A stretch of DNA of 22,498 nt, from assembly GCA_025927435.1 (NCBI GenBank), contig JAICLM010000010.1, positions 1 to 22,498 on the forward strand, given 5' to 3'. Numbering within the stretch: position 1 is the first letter of the stretch; each line of letters opens with the position of its first letter. The position numbers and the translations under genes were made by a program. Shown here piece after piece: positions 7,599-13,778 of this stretch. The notes below the pieces were generated by a model. That model searched no databases. It was not told where the DNA came from and saw only the letters and a program-made list of their open reading frames with translations. The DNA is from Thermoleophilia bacterium. GTDB lineage: Bacteria > Actinomycetota > Thermoleophilia > Gaiellales > Gaiellaceae.

Positions 7599-7652
7599 CT
7601 GGGTCCAAGACAAGCTGGGTCCATAGCAATTGGACTTGTAAAACCTTGGACC
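7599..7652. promoter_or_regulatory. Nested dyad with four GGTCCA-type half-sites upstream of sigH
   Basis: GGTCCAAG (7602-7609) and CTTGGACC (7645-7652) form an exact inverted repeat. Inside it GTCCA (7619-7623) and TGGAC (7631-7635) form a second one, and both are centred at 7627. The two left half-sites lie in a 9-base direct repeat, CTGGGTCCA, at 7599 and 7615. The segment is less GC-rich than its surroundings and overlaps or abuts the likely sigH promoter, so it could be an operator with cooperative sites. If transcribed, it could fold as a long hairpin. Confidence 0.6.
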
Positions 7653-7664
7653 ACTTGCTATCTT
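7636..7664 (+). promoter_or_regulatory. Candidate sigH promoter
   Basis: TTGTAA (7636-7641), a 17-base spacer and TATCTT (7659-7664) form a plausible primary-sigma promoter. The right half of the dyad lies inside its spacer. It would start an mRNA near 7671. Confidence 0.45.
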
Positions 7665-7676
7665 CGCCTCGACCAC

Positions 7677-7694
7677 AGGGTGAGACTTCACCCT
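7677..7694 (+). promoter_or_regulatory. Perfect 7-bp hairpin in the sigH leader
   Basis: AGGGTGA, loop GACT, TCACCCT: a perfect stem ending four bases before ATG 7699 and 19 bases before ATG 7714. With the proposed promoter it would form at the extreme 5' end of the mRNA. It could modulate translation or stability. Confidence 0.55.
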
Positions 7695-7713
7695 CGGGAT
7701 GCCGGGAGGCGCC

Positions 7714-8376
7714 ATGGCTGCTCGTGCCGCGACAGCACGCTCGCCGCAGAAAGTCCAGCGAGAGCTCGAGGATCTCCAGCTCGTGATCAAGGCCCGCAAC
7801 GGCGACACCGTCGCGATGGATGCGCTCATCCGGCGCTACACGGGGTTCGTCCGCCTCAAGGCGAGCTCGTACTTCCTCGCCGGCGGCGACAACGACGACC
7901 TCCTGCAGGAGGGGCTGATCGGCCTCTACAAGGCGGTGCGGGACTTCCGCGCCGACAAGGAGACCTCGTTCCGCAGCTTCGCCGAGCTCTGCGTCACGCG
8001 CCAGATCATCACGGCGATCAAGACCGCGACCCGCTTCAAGCACACGCCGCTCAACACGTACGTCTCGTTCAGCCACACACCGGCAGGACAGGACGGTGAG
8101 GGCGAGTGCACGCTCGGCGATGCGCTGCCGGGCCCGGCGGTGCACGAGCCGCCGCTCGTCGTGATCTCGACCGAGGAGCTGCAGAGCCTGGTCTTCAGTC
8201 TCGGCACGGGCCTGTCACCGCTCGAGTCGGACGCCCTGCGCCTCTACCTCGAGGGCTCGTCGTACGAAGACATGGCCGAGGAGCTCGGCTGCGACACGAA
8301 GACGATCGACAACGCGCTGCAGCGCGTCAAGCGCAAGATCCTCTCGCACCAGAAGGGCCGCGAAGTCCTCCAGTAG
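7714..8376 (+). CDS. sigH: RNA polymerase sigma factor, SigH/Spo0H-like
   Basis: Sigma-70-family factor of the B. subtilis SigH (Spo0H) type, 220 residues from ATG 7714. Region 2 is almost diagnostic: LVIKARNGDTVAMDALIRRY, ASSYFLAGGDNDDLLQEGLI, GLYKAVRDFRADKETSFRSF and AELCVTRQIITAIKTATRFK. After an acidic linker, region 4 carries LSPLESDALRLYLEGSSYED and the helix-turn-helix ending KTIDNALQRVKRKI. ATG 7714 is preceded by GGGAGG with a 4-nt spacer; ATG 7699 is an alternative five codons earlier. The gene lies after yacP, as in Bacillus. An own promoter and structured leader suggest separate control from the upstream operon. Its regulon here is unknown; stress or stationary-phase use is inference. 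Confidence 0.92.
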   Translation: MAARAATARSPQKVQRELEDLQLVIKARNGDTVAMDALIRRYTGFVRLKASSYFLAGGDNDDLLQEGLIGLYKAVRDFRADKETSFRSFAELCVTRQIITAIKTATRFKHTPLNTYVSFSHTPAGQDGEGECTLGDALPGPAVHEPPLVVISTEELQSLVFSLGTGLSPLESDALRLYLEGSSYEDMAEELGCDTKTIDNALQRVKRKILSHQKGREVLQ

Positions 8377-8398
8377 CGGTCGCTACGCTGGTCGCCGT

Positions 8399-8471
8399 GC
8401 CGGAGTAGCTCAGCTGGTAGAGCACCTGATTTGTAATCAGGCGGCCGTCGGTTCGAGTCCGACCTCCGGCT
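8399..8471 (+). tRNA. tRNA-Thr (anticodon UGU)
   Basis: Complete cloverleaf of 73 nt without encoded CCA. Acceptor stem GCCGGAG (8399-8405) pairs with CTCCGGC (8464-8470), with discriminator T8471. The D arm is GCTC-AGCTGGTA-GAGC. Anticodon stem CCTGA/TCAGG encloses loop TTTGTAA with anticodon TGT at 8432-8434. The T arm is GTCGG-TTCGAGT-CCGAC. It follows sigH by 22 bp and abuts the stop codon of the convergent MmcQ gene. Confidence 0.97.
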
Positions 8472-8843
8472 TCAAGCCTCGCCGCGTGCGGCCTCGACGA
8501 GCTTCGGCGGCGCGACCTCGGCGTAGGCGTCCTCGAGGATCCCGGCGATCTCGTCGCGGTCGAAGCCGCGGTCCAGTCGGACGCCGATCCAGCCGCGGTG
8601 CCCGACATACGCCGGGACGTAGAAGCGCTCGGGATCGGCCTCCACGAGCGCCGCCTGCATTCCCGCGGGCGCGGCGCAGATGAGGGCGAAGCGCCCGTCT
8701 CCGTGGTGGCTGTCCCAGACGGTCGCGAAGGAGCGCTTCCCGCGGATGAAGAACGTCGGCGCGCCGTGCGAGAGCCGTTCGCTCGTCTCCGGGAGCCCGA
8801 GGCAGACCCTGCGGACGGCTTCGAGGATCCGCGGCTTCGTCAC
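8472..8843 (-). CDS. MmcQ/YjbR family protein
   Basis: A 123-residue protein of the MmcQ/YjbR family, small alpha/beta proteins often described as DNA-binding but of unknown function. Typical features are an N-terminal helix with LGLPETSERLSHGAPTFFI, then GKRSFATVWDSHHGDGRFAL, FYVPAYVGHRGWIGVRLD and a C-terminal helix EIAGILEDAYAEVAPPKLVE. The start is GTG 8843, supported by a GTGA overlap with the end of the receiver-domain gene upstream. The two are therefore probably cotranscribed. The stop codon begins at the base next to tRNA-Thr on the other strand, so there is no spacer between convergent units. Confidence 0.88.
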   Translation of the reverse strand: MTKPRILEAVRRVCLGLPETSERLSHGAPTFFIRGKRSFATVWDSHHGDGRFALICAAPAGMQAALVEADPERFYVPAYVGHRGWIGVRLDRGFDRDEIAGILEDAYAEVAPPKLVEAARGEA

Positions 8844-9241
8844 GAACGGGATCTTGCACGACGTCCGGCCGTCTGGAGCAGCGCGGCGAGCACGCGCGGC
8901 AGCTCGTCCGCGATTCGCGCTTTGCGGACGTAGTCGTCGGCGCCGGCCTGCCGGATCTCGAGCACGCGCTCCTCGTAGTCGTGCCCGCTCACGGCGACGA
9001 TCGGGAGATCCGGCGTCGCCTCGCGTAGGAGCCGCGTCGCCTCGACCCCGTCGAGGACGGGCATCTCGATGTCCATCACGACGGCATCGGGTTCGACCTC
9101 CTCCACGAGCTCGACCGCCCGACGTCCGTCGCGCGCGCGCCCGGCCAGAGCGAAGCGGTCGTCCTGCTCGAGCAGGAGCGCGATGGCGCCGAGGAACGAC
9201 TCGTCGTCCTCGGCCACGAGGATCCGGAACGGCGGAGGCAC
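8840..9241 (-). CDS. Stand-alone response-regulator receiver protein
   Basis: A CheY-like single receiver domain, 133 residues, with no output domain. Acidic pocket residues are Glu11-Asp12-Asp13 in LVAEDDESF. The phospho-acceptor is Asp57 in VVMDIEMPVLDG. The switch Ser85 lies in VAVSGHD and conserved Lys107 in DDYVRKA. A short Arg/Ser tail follows. It probably receives phosphate from a histidine kinase not encoded in this window and works by protein interaction. The GTG start at 9241 has no SD that I can see. It follows the PLP-enzyme gene by 46 bp and overlaps the MmcQ/YjbR gene by four bases. Confidence 0.92.
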   Translation of the reverse strand: MPPPFRILVAEDDESFLGAIALLLEQDDRFALAGRARDGRRAVELVEEVEPDAVVMDIEMPVLDGVEATRLLREATPDLPIVAVSGHDYEERVLEIRQAGADDYVRKARIADELPRVLAALLQTAGRRARSRS

Positions 9242-9287
9242 CTGCAGGAGTCGCTACCCGCAGCGGCGCCCTCCTAAATCCCTTCGG

Positions 9288-10244
9288 CTAGGCGAGTGCT
9301 TGCTCGAGGTCGGCCCAGAGCGGTTCGGGATCCTCGAGCCCTGCGCTGAGTCGGAGCAGCCCCGGCGGGACTCGGTCTGCCTCCCAGCGGCTCCGGCTCT
9401 CGATCAGGCTCGTGACGCCGCCGAGCGAGCTCGCGTTGACGATCACCCGCGTCGACGTCTCGACCTTCCGCGCCGTCTCGGCATCGGCCACGTCGAAGGA
9501 CAGCAGCCCGCCGAGGCCCGGGTAGCGGACGGTCTCGACCGCCGGGTGCGCCCGCAGCCGTCCGGCGAGGAAGGCGGCGGTCGCGGATTGCCGGCGCACC
9601 CGTACCTCGAGGGTCTTCAGCCCGCGGAGCAGGAGCCAGGCGGGATCCGGCGCGGCGACGATGCCGGTGCTGCCGCGGAAGGTCCGCAGCTTCTCGGCCG
9701 GGGCGTCGTCGCGGCAGACGACCGCGCCGAGCATCACGTCGTCGTGCCCCGAGAGGTACTTCGTCGCGCTGTGCAGGACGAAGTCCGCGCCACGCTCCAG
9801 CGGGCGGAGGTGGATTGGCGTTGCGACGGTCGCGTCCACGACCACCTGCGCCGGGTGAGCGGCTGCGGCATCCAGATCCGGCATCGTGAGGTACGGGTTG
9901 GAAGGCGCCTCGACCCAGACGAGCTGGACGTCTTCGGGCGGCGTGCCGGTCTGGTCGAACTCGACGACGCGGAGGCCCCAGCCCGAGAGGGCGGCGAAGG
10001 TCACGCCGGTGCCGTAGTACCCGCCGCGGGCGAGAGCGATCGTGTCGCCCGGCTCGAGCAGCGAAAGGACGAGCGCCGTCGTCGCGCCCGCGCCCGACGG
10101 GAAGAGGAGCGCGGTCCCGCCGTCCAGCTCGCCCAGGGCGGTCTCGGCCGCCGCGACCGTCGGGTTGCCGAAGCGGTGGTAGTAGAAGTCCCCGGGCTCG
10201 CCGTGTTCGTAGGGCCAGATCGTCGAGCGGTCGAGCGGCTCCAT
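9288..10244 (-). CDS. Cys/Met-metabolism PLP-dependent enzyme (cystathionine gamma-synthase/lyase family)
   Basis: Fold-type I PLP enzyme of the MetB/MetC/CGL family, 318 residues against the usual 380-400. Seen in order: YYHRFGNPTVAAAETALGEL with the phosphate-contacting Tyr/Arg, LLFPSGAGATTALV, the aspartate pairing the PLP ring nitrogen in VVVDATVATP (Asp137), and the Schiff-base lysine in LHSATKYLSGHDDV (Lys162). Near the C-terminus SLGGVTSLIESRS and LLRLSAGLED bind the substrate carboxylate. The missing length is at the N-terminus and in compacted loops, not in active-site motifs. Cystathionine synthase, gamma-lyase, beta-lyase and methionine gamma-lyase cannot be separated by eye. It follows the MFS gene by 9 bp and also carries its own TAGGCT six bases before ATG. 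Confidence 0.87.
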   Translation of the reverse strand: MEPLDRSTIWPYEHGEPGDFYYHRFGNPTVAAAETALGELDGGTALLFPSGAGATTALVLSLLEPGDTIALARGGYYGTGVTFAALSGWGLRVVEFDQTGTPPEDVQLVWVEAPSNPYLTMPDLDAAAAHPAQVVVDATVATPIHLRPLERGADFVLHSATKYLSGHDDVMLGAVVCRDDAPAEKLRTFRGSTGIVAAPDPAWLLLRGLKTLEVRVRRQSATAAFLAGRLRAHPAVETVRYPGLGGLLSFDVADAETARKVETSTRVIVNASSLGGVTSLIESRSRWEADRVPPGLLRLSAGLEDPEPLWADLEQALA

Positions 10245-10250
10245 CGGCCG

Positions 10251-10256
10251 AGCCTA
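10251..10256 (-). promoter_or_regulatory. Candidate -10 element of a leaderless PLP-enzyme transcript
   Basis: The minus strand reads TATAGGCT, six bases, then ATG 10244. TAGGCT begins with the TAG stop codon of the MFS gene. The PLP gene may thus be read both from the MFS promoter and from this internal start. Confidence 0.45.
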
Positions 10257-11486
10257 TACGGGCTCCGGCCGCAGCTCTTCGAGCCGTCCCATCCGCGCGA
10301 GCGGCGGGAAGAGCCGGCCCCACGAGGCCGCGACTCCGATCATCACGGCTCCACCGGCGACAACTGCGGCCGTCGCGCCGAAGAGCGATGCGACCACACC
10401 CGACTCGAAGGCGCCGAGCTCGTTCGAGGCGCTGATGAAGACCCACTCCACAGAGCTCACCCGCCCCTGCAGCTCGGGCGGCGTCACGAGCAGGACGGCG
10501 GTCGAGCGGATGTTCATGCTGATCATGTCGGCGAAGCCGCTCACCGCGAGTGCCGCGAGGGAGAGCGGCAGCGAGCGAGAGAGTCCGAACACGATCATCA
10601 TCGCGCCGAAGACGGCCACGACCGTGAGCAGAGCCGGCCCGGCGCGGTACGGGAGCGGCCGCCGGGCGAGGAGCAGACCGGCGGAGAGCGCGCCGAACGA
10701 GGGCGCCGCGCGCAGCAGGCCGAGACCGATCGGCCCGATGTCGAGGATCGTGTGTGCGAACACCGGGGCCAGGGCGATCGAGTCCCCGAGGAGCACGGCC
10801 ACGAGGTCGAGCGAGATCGCGCCGAGCAACATCCGCGTGTGCACGATGAACCCGATGCCGGCCGAGAGGCTCTTCCAGGTCAGCTCGGTGGTGGGCGCGA
10901 CCGCATCGCGCGCCGTGACGCCGAGGATCGTGATGCAGGCGAGGAGAAACAGCGCTCCCCCGGTGATGTAGACCGCAACCGGCTCGACGGCGAAGATCAC
11001 GCCGCCGATCGCGGGCCCGACGACGATCCCGACCTGGCTCGCGACGCCGCGGAGCGCGACCGCGCCGGGCAGGAGCTCTGCCGACACGACTTCCGGTGTG
11101 AGCGCCCGCCCGGCGGGGTTCGTGACGGCGGAGGCGGACCCGGCGACGACCGCGACGACGAGGAACGGCCAGAGCTCGTTCGCTCCGGCCAGCGTGATCG
11201 CGACGAGCATCGCGGCGATCCCGACCTGCACCGCCAGCCCGACCGCGACGACGAGCCGGCGCTGGACGCGGTCGGCGAGCTGGCCGGCAGGGAGCGCGAG
11301 GATCAGCAGCGGCAGGAACTCCGCGAGCCCGACGAGGCCGAGGTCGAGCGGGTCCTCATGGATCGTGTAGACCTGCCACCCGATCGCGACGACGATCATC
11401 TGCAGGGCGAGGCCGTTCGCGAGCGACGAGGTCCAGAGCAGCGCGAAGTCGGGCACCTGGAGCGCGGGGGGCAGGCGATGCCGCAC
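10254..11486 (-). CDS. MFS transporter (MFS_3 / EntS-like exporter)
   Basis: Major facilitator superfamily permease, 410 residues, with about twelve hydrophobic segments. The first half carries FALLWTSSLANGLALQM and the loop 2-3 signature LPAGQLADRVQRRLVV with its conserved Asp and basic residues. The segment GSASAVTNPAGRALTPEVVS is typical of the EntS-type exporter group. The C-terminal half has a second loop, LLLARRPLPYRAG, and ends in a charged cytoplasmic tail. Substrate is unknown; relatives export siderophores or drugs. GTG 11486 has no SD but has TAACGT eight bases upstream on its strand. It diverges from the carboxylase beta gene with only 26 bp between start codons. Confidence 0.88.
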   Translation of the reverse strand: MRHRLPPALQVPDFALLWTSSLANGLALQMIVVAIGWQVYTIHEDPLDLGLVGLAEFLPLLILALPAGQLADRVQRRLVVAVGLAVQVGIAAMLVAITLAGANELWPFLVVAVVAGSASAVTNPAGRALTPEVVSAELLPGAVALRGVASQVGIVVGPAIGGVIFAVEPVAVYITGGALFLLACITILGVTARDAVAPTTELTWKSLSAGIGFIVHTRMLLGAISLDLVAVLLGDSIALAPVFAHTILDIGPIGLGLLRAAPSFGALSAGLLLARRPLPYRAGPALLTVVAVFGAMMIVFGLSRSLPLSLAALAVSGFADMISMNIRSTAVLLVTPPELQGRVSSVEWVFISASNELGAFESGVVASLFGATAAVVAGGAVMIGVAASWGRLFPPLARMGRLEELRPEPV

Positions 11487-11494
11487 GAGCGCGA

Positions 11495-11504
11495 ACGTTA
11501 GGCT
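11495..11504. promoter_or_regulatory. Overlapping divergent -10 elements (MFS and accD/pccB)
   Basis: The minus strand reads TAACGT (11500-11495), eight bases before the MFS GTG. The plus strand reads TAGGCT (11499-11504), eight bases before the carboxylase GTG. They share base pairs 11499-11500. Neither gene has an SD, so both transcripts may be leaderless and could not initiate at the same time on one template. Confidence 0.45.
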
Positions 11505-11512
11505 CCGCGACG

Positions 11513-13060
11513 GTGGCTGAGGGGCACGAGACGACGGCCGGCAAGCTCGAGTGGCTGCAGGAGCTGCGCGGCCAGGCGCTCCATGCCGGCAGCGAGAAGT
11601 CCGTCGCGCGCCGCCGCGAGGAAGGGAGGCTCCTCGCCCGCGAGCGCGCCGAGAAGGTCTGCGACCCGGGCTCGTTCGTCGAACTCGACCGCTATGTGCG
11701 CCACCGCGAATCCAACTTCGGGATGATGGATCGCCGTCCGTACGGCGACGCCGTCGTCACGGGCTACGGCACGGTCTTCGGCCGGCGCGTCTTCCTCTTC
11801 TCCCAGGACTTCACCGTCTTCGGCGGCTCGCTGAGCGAGGTCTTCGCGGAGAAGATCTGCAAGGTGATGGACCTGGCCGTCAAGTACGGCTGCCCGGTGA
11901 TCGGGATCAACGACTCCGGCGGAGCGCGGATCCAGGAGGGCGTCGTCTCGCTCGCCGGCTACGCGGAGATCTTCTGGCGCAACGTGCAGGCGTCGGGCGT
12001 CATCCCGCAGATCTCGCTCGTGATGGGCCCATGCGCGGGCGGTGCTGTCTACTCGCCCGCGATGACCGACTTCATCTTCATGGTCGAGGGCTCGTCGTAC
12101 ATGTTCATCACCGGACCCGACGTCGTGAAGACGGTGACGGGCGAGGAGGTGACGTTCGAGGAGCTCGGCGGCGCGGCGACCCACGCCTCCAAGTCGGGTG
12201 TCGCCCAGTTCACGGCCGCCGACGAGGAAGCGTGCCTCGAGGACGCGCGCTATCTCCTCTCGTTCCTGCCGCAGAACAACGCGGAGCGGCCCGCCTGGAA
12301 CGTGCCGGCCGATCCCACCGACCGCGAGGACGGGGAGCTCGACTCGCTCGTGCCGGACAACCCGAACAAGCCCTACGACATGCACGACGTGATCCGGCGC
12401 GTCGTCGATGACGGCGAGTTCCTCGAGGTGAGCGAGCGCTGGGCGGAGAACATCGTCTGTGGGTTCGCCCGGCTCGGCGGCCACCCGGTCGGCGTGGTCG
12501 GCAACCAACCGCGCTCGCTCGCCGGCGTCCTCGACATCGACGCCTCGAACAAGGCGGCGCGGTTCGTCCGCACCTGCGACGCCTTCAACGTCCCGCTCGT
12601 CACCTTCGTCGACGTCCCGGGCTTCCTGCCGGGAACGGCGCAGGAGTGGGGCGGGATCATCCGCCACGGCGCGAAGCTCCTCTACGCCTACTGCGAGGCG
12701 ACGGTGCCGAAGCTGACGGTGATCACGCGCAAGGCCTACGGCGGCGCGTACGACGTCATGAGCTCGAAGCACATACGCGCCGACTTCAACTTCGCGTGGC
12801 CGACGGCGGAGGTCGCCGTGATGGGGCCGGAGGGCGCGGTGAACATCATCTACCGCGACCAGCCGGAGGAAGAACGCGAGGCCCTGATCGCGGACTACAA
12901 GGAGAAGTTCGCGAACCCCTACAGCGCCGCCGAGCGCGGCTACGTCGACGACGTGATCGAGCCGCGGCGCACCCGTCCCGTTCTGATCGACGCGCTCGAA
13001 ACCGCGCTGACGAAGGCGGAGCCCCGTCCCCGCCGCAAGCACGGGAACATCCCGCTCTAG
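11513..13060 (+). CDS. pccB: Acyl-CoA carboxylase, carboxyltransferase (beta) subunit, PccB/AccD type
   Basis: Carboxyltransferase subunit of a biotin-dependent acyl-CoA carboxylase, 515 residues, the usual length. It moves CO2 from biotin to acetyl-, propionyl- or longer acyl-CoA. Two crotonase-like halves are seen. The N-half has FTVFGGSLSEVFAEKI, GINDSGGARIQEGV and the oxyanion-hole segment MGPCAGGAVYSPA. The C-half has NKAARFVRTCDAFNVPLVTF, VDVPGFLPGTAQEWGGIIRH and ITRKAYGGAYDVM. It ends in the common RKHGNIPL. The start is GTG 11513, with TAGGCT eight bases before it and no SD. The partner biotin subunit is at 18015 and an epsilon-like gene at 17078, so the complex is encoded in scattered loci. 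Substrate preference cannot be read safely. Confidence 0.95.
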   Translation: MAEGHETTAGKLEWLQELRGQALHAGSEKSVARRREEGRLLARERAEKVCDPGSFVELDRYVRHRESNFGMMDRRPYGDAVVTGYGTVFGRRVFLFSQDFTVFGGSLSEVFAEKICKVMDLAVKYGCPVIGINDSGGARIQEGVVSLAGYAEIFWRNVQASGVIPQISLVMGPCAGGAVYSPAMTDFIFMVEGSSYMFITGPDVVKTVTGEEVTFEELGGAATHASKSGVAQFTAADEEACLEDARYLLSFLPQNNAERPAWNVPADPTDREDGELDSLVPDNPNKPYDMHDVIRRVVDDGEFLEVSERWAENIVCGFARLGGHPVGVVGNQPRSLAGVLDIDASNKAARFVRTCDAFNVPLVTFVDVPGFLPGTAQEWGGIIRHGAKLLYAYCEATVPKLTVITRKAYGGAYDVMSSKHIRADFNFAWPTAEVAVMGPEGAVNIIYRDQPEEEREALIADYKEKFANPYSAAERGYVDDVIEPRRTRPVLIDALETALTKAEPRPRRKHGNIPL

Positions 13061-13200
13061 GCGCGCGAGCTGCCGCCGCGCCGAGTAGCCTTCTCCGTAG
13101 TTGGCGGGCCGGCCCGGGCCTTCCTGATCAGAGCTTCACGCTCGTCGGGACAGGGCGGCCTTGGTGGCGCCGAGCATGTGGTGATAGTGTGAACAGCACG
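13061..13200 (+). promoter_or_regulatory. Intergenic region with GntR promoter and start-codon dyad
   Basis: Just after the carboxylase stop GGCGCG...CGCGCC (13060-13082) could form a 6-bp hairpin, with no T-tract, so it is a weak terminator candidate. Overlapping GC palindromes GGGCCGGCCC and GGCCCGGGCC lie at 13106-13120. TTGGTG (13161-13166), an 18-base spacer and TAGTGT (13185-13190) form a plausible promoter. The start codon of the regulator sits inside the dyad CAGCA-CGA-TGCTG (13194-13206), a possible autoregulatory site. Confidence 0.45.
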
Positions 13201-13548
13201 ATGCTGAAGGTAAAGATCGACAGACGCGAACCGACCGAGCTCTTCGAGCAGGTGGCGGCCGAGATCCGGCGTGCGATCGCCGACGGCGAGGCGAAGCCGG
13301 GCGAGCGTTTGCCGCCGGCCCGCGACCTCGCCGCAGTCCTGGGTGTGAACACGAACACGGTGCTGCGCTCGCTCCGACTCCTTCGCGAGGAGGGTCTGCT
13401 CGAGTTCCGGCGGGGCCGCGGCGTGACCGTCGCCGGCACGCCGGAAAAGGGCGCCGTGATCGCGCGGGCACGTGAGCTCGTCAGCTTCGCTCGGCAGCAG
13501 GGCTACCGGCGCGACGAGTTGATCGAGCTCATCGAAGAGATCGCCTAG
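13201..13548 (+). CDS. GntR-family transcriptional regulator, YtrA-like short form
   Basis: A 115-residue regulator containing little more than the GntR winged helix, which places it in the short YtrA subgroup. Seen are EPTELFEQVAAEIRRAIADG, then GERLPPARDLAAVLGVNTNT with VLRSLRLLREEGLLEFRRGR as the helix-turn-helix and wing, then a short helical tail likely used for dimerisation (ARELVSFARQQGYRRDELIE). YtrA-type proteins usually control an adjacent ABC transporter. None is present here, since the next gene is convergent. ATG 13201 has no good SD and lies ten bases from TAGTGT. GTG 13189, four codons earlier, is an alternative. Confidence 0.9.
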   Translation: MLKVKIDRREPTELFEQVAAEIRRAIADGEAKPGERLPPARDLAAVLGVNTNTVLRSLRLLREEGLLEFRRGRGVTVAGTPEKGAVIARARELVSFARQQGYRRDELIELIEEIA

Positions 13549-13551
13549 CTC

Positions 13552-13749
13552 CTACTGGTTCCAGTTGTCGGCGGTCTTCTTCTTGTGACCGCTGCTCTTG
13601 AGGCGCGGGTCCGGGACGTCGAGATCTGCCGGCAGCTGCTCCTCGCGGGCCGGCGGGCTGTCCTCCGTCCGCTGCTCGGGATGGCGGCGCTGCTGCCGGT
13701 TGGGCTTGACCTCGCGCATCTCGGGCACGCGTGGTTGCTTCTTCGCCAT
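13552..13749 (-). CDS. Small charged hypothetical protein, 65 aa
   Basis: I do not recognise this family. The protein is hydrophilic and rich in Arg, Lys, Pro, Gln and Glu (for example VKPNRQQRRHPEQRTEDSPP), ending in GHKKKTADNWNQ. It is probably largely disordered. ATG 13749 has a good SD, AGGAGT, five bases upstream, which supports a real gene. It begins 29 bp after the GGDEF/HD-GYP gene on the same strand and ends three bases before the convergent GntR gene. Nucleic-acid binding is a guess from its basic charge. Confidence 0.6.
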   Translation of the reverse strand: MAKKQPRVPEMREVKPNRQQRRHPEQRTEDSPPAREEQLPADLDVPDPRLKSSGHKKKTADNWNQ

Positions 13750-13778
13750 GCCGCACTCCTGCGCGGGCCGACGCGCTT

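Noticed and set aside
9069..11501. An 810-codon open frame on the plus strand
   Set aside because: It runs antisense to the receiver, PLP-enzyme and MFS genes, which all show clear family motifs. The translation is an Arg/Asp/Glu-rich low-complexity product typical of GC-rich shadow frames.
13201..13548. An ABC-transporter operon expected with a YtrA-type regulator
   Set aside because: The neighbours are a carboxylase gene upstream and a convergent small gene downstream; no ABC genes are present in the window.
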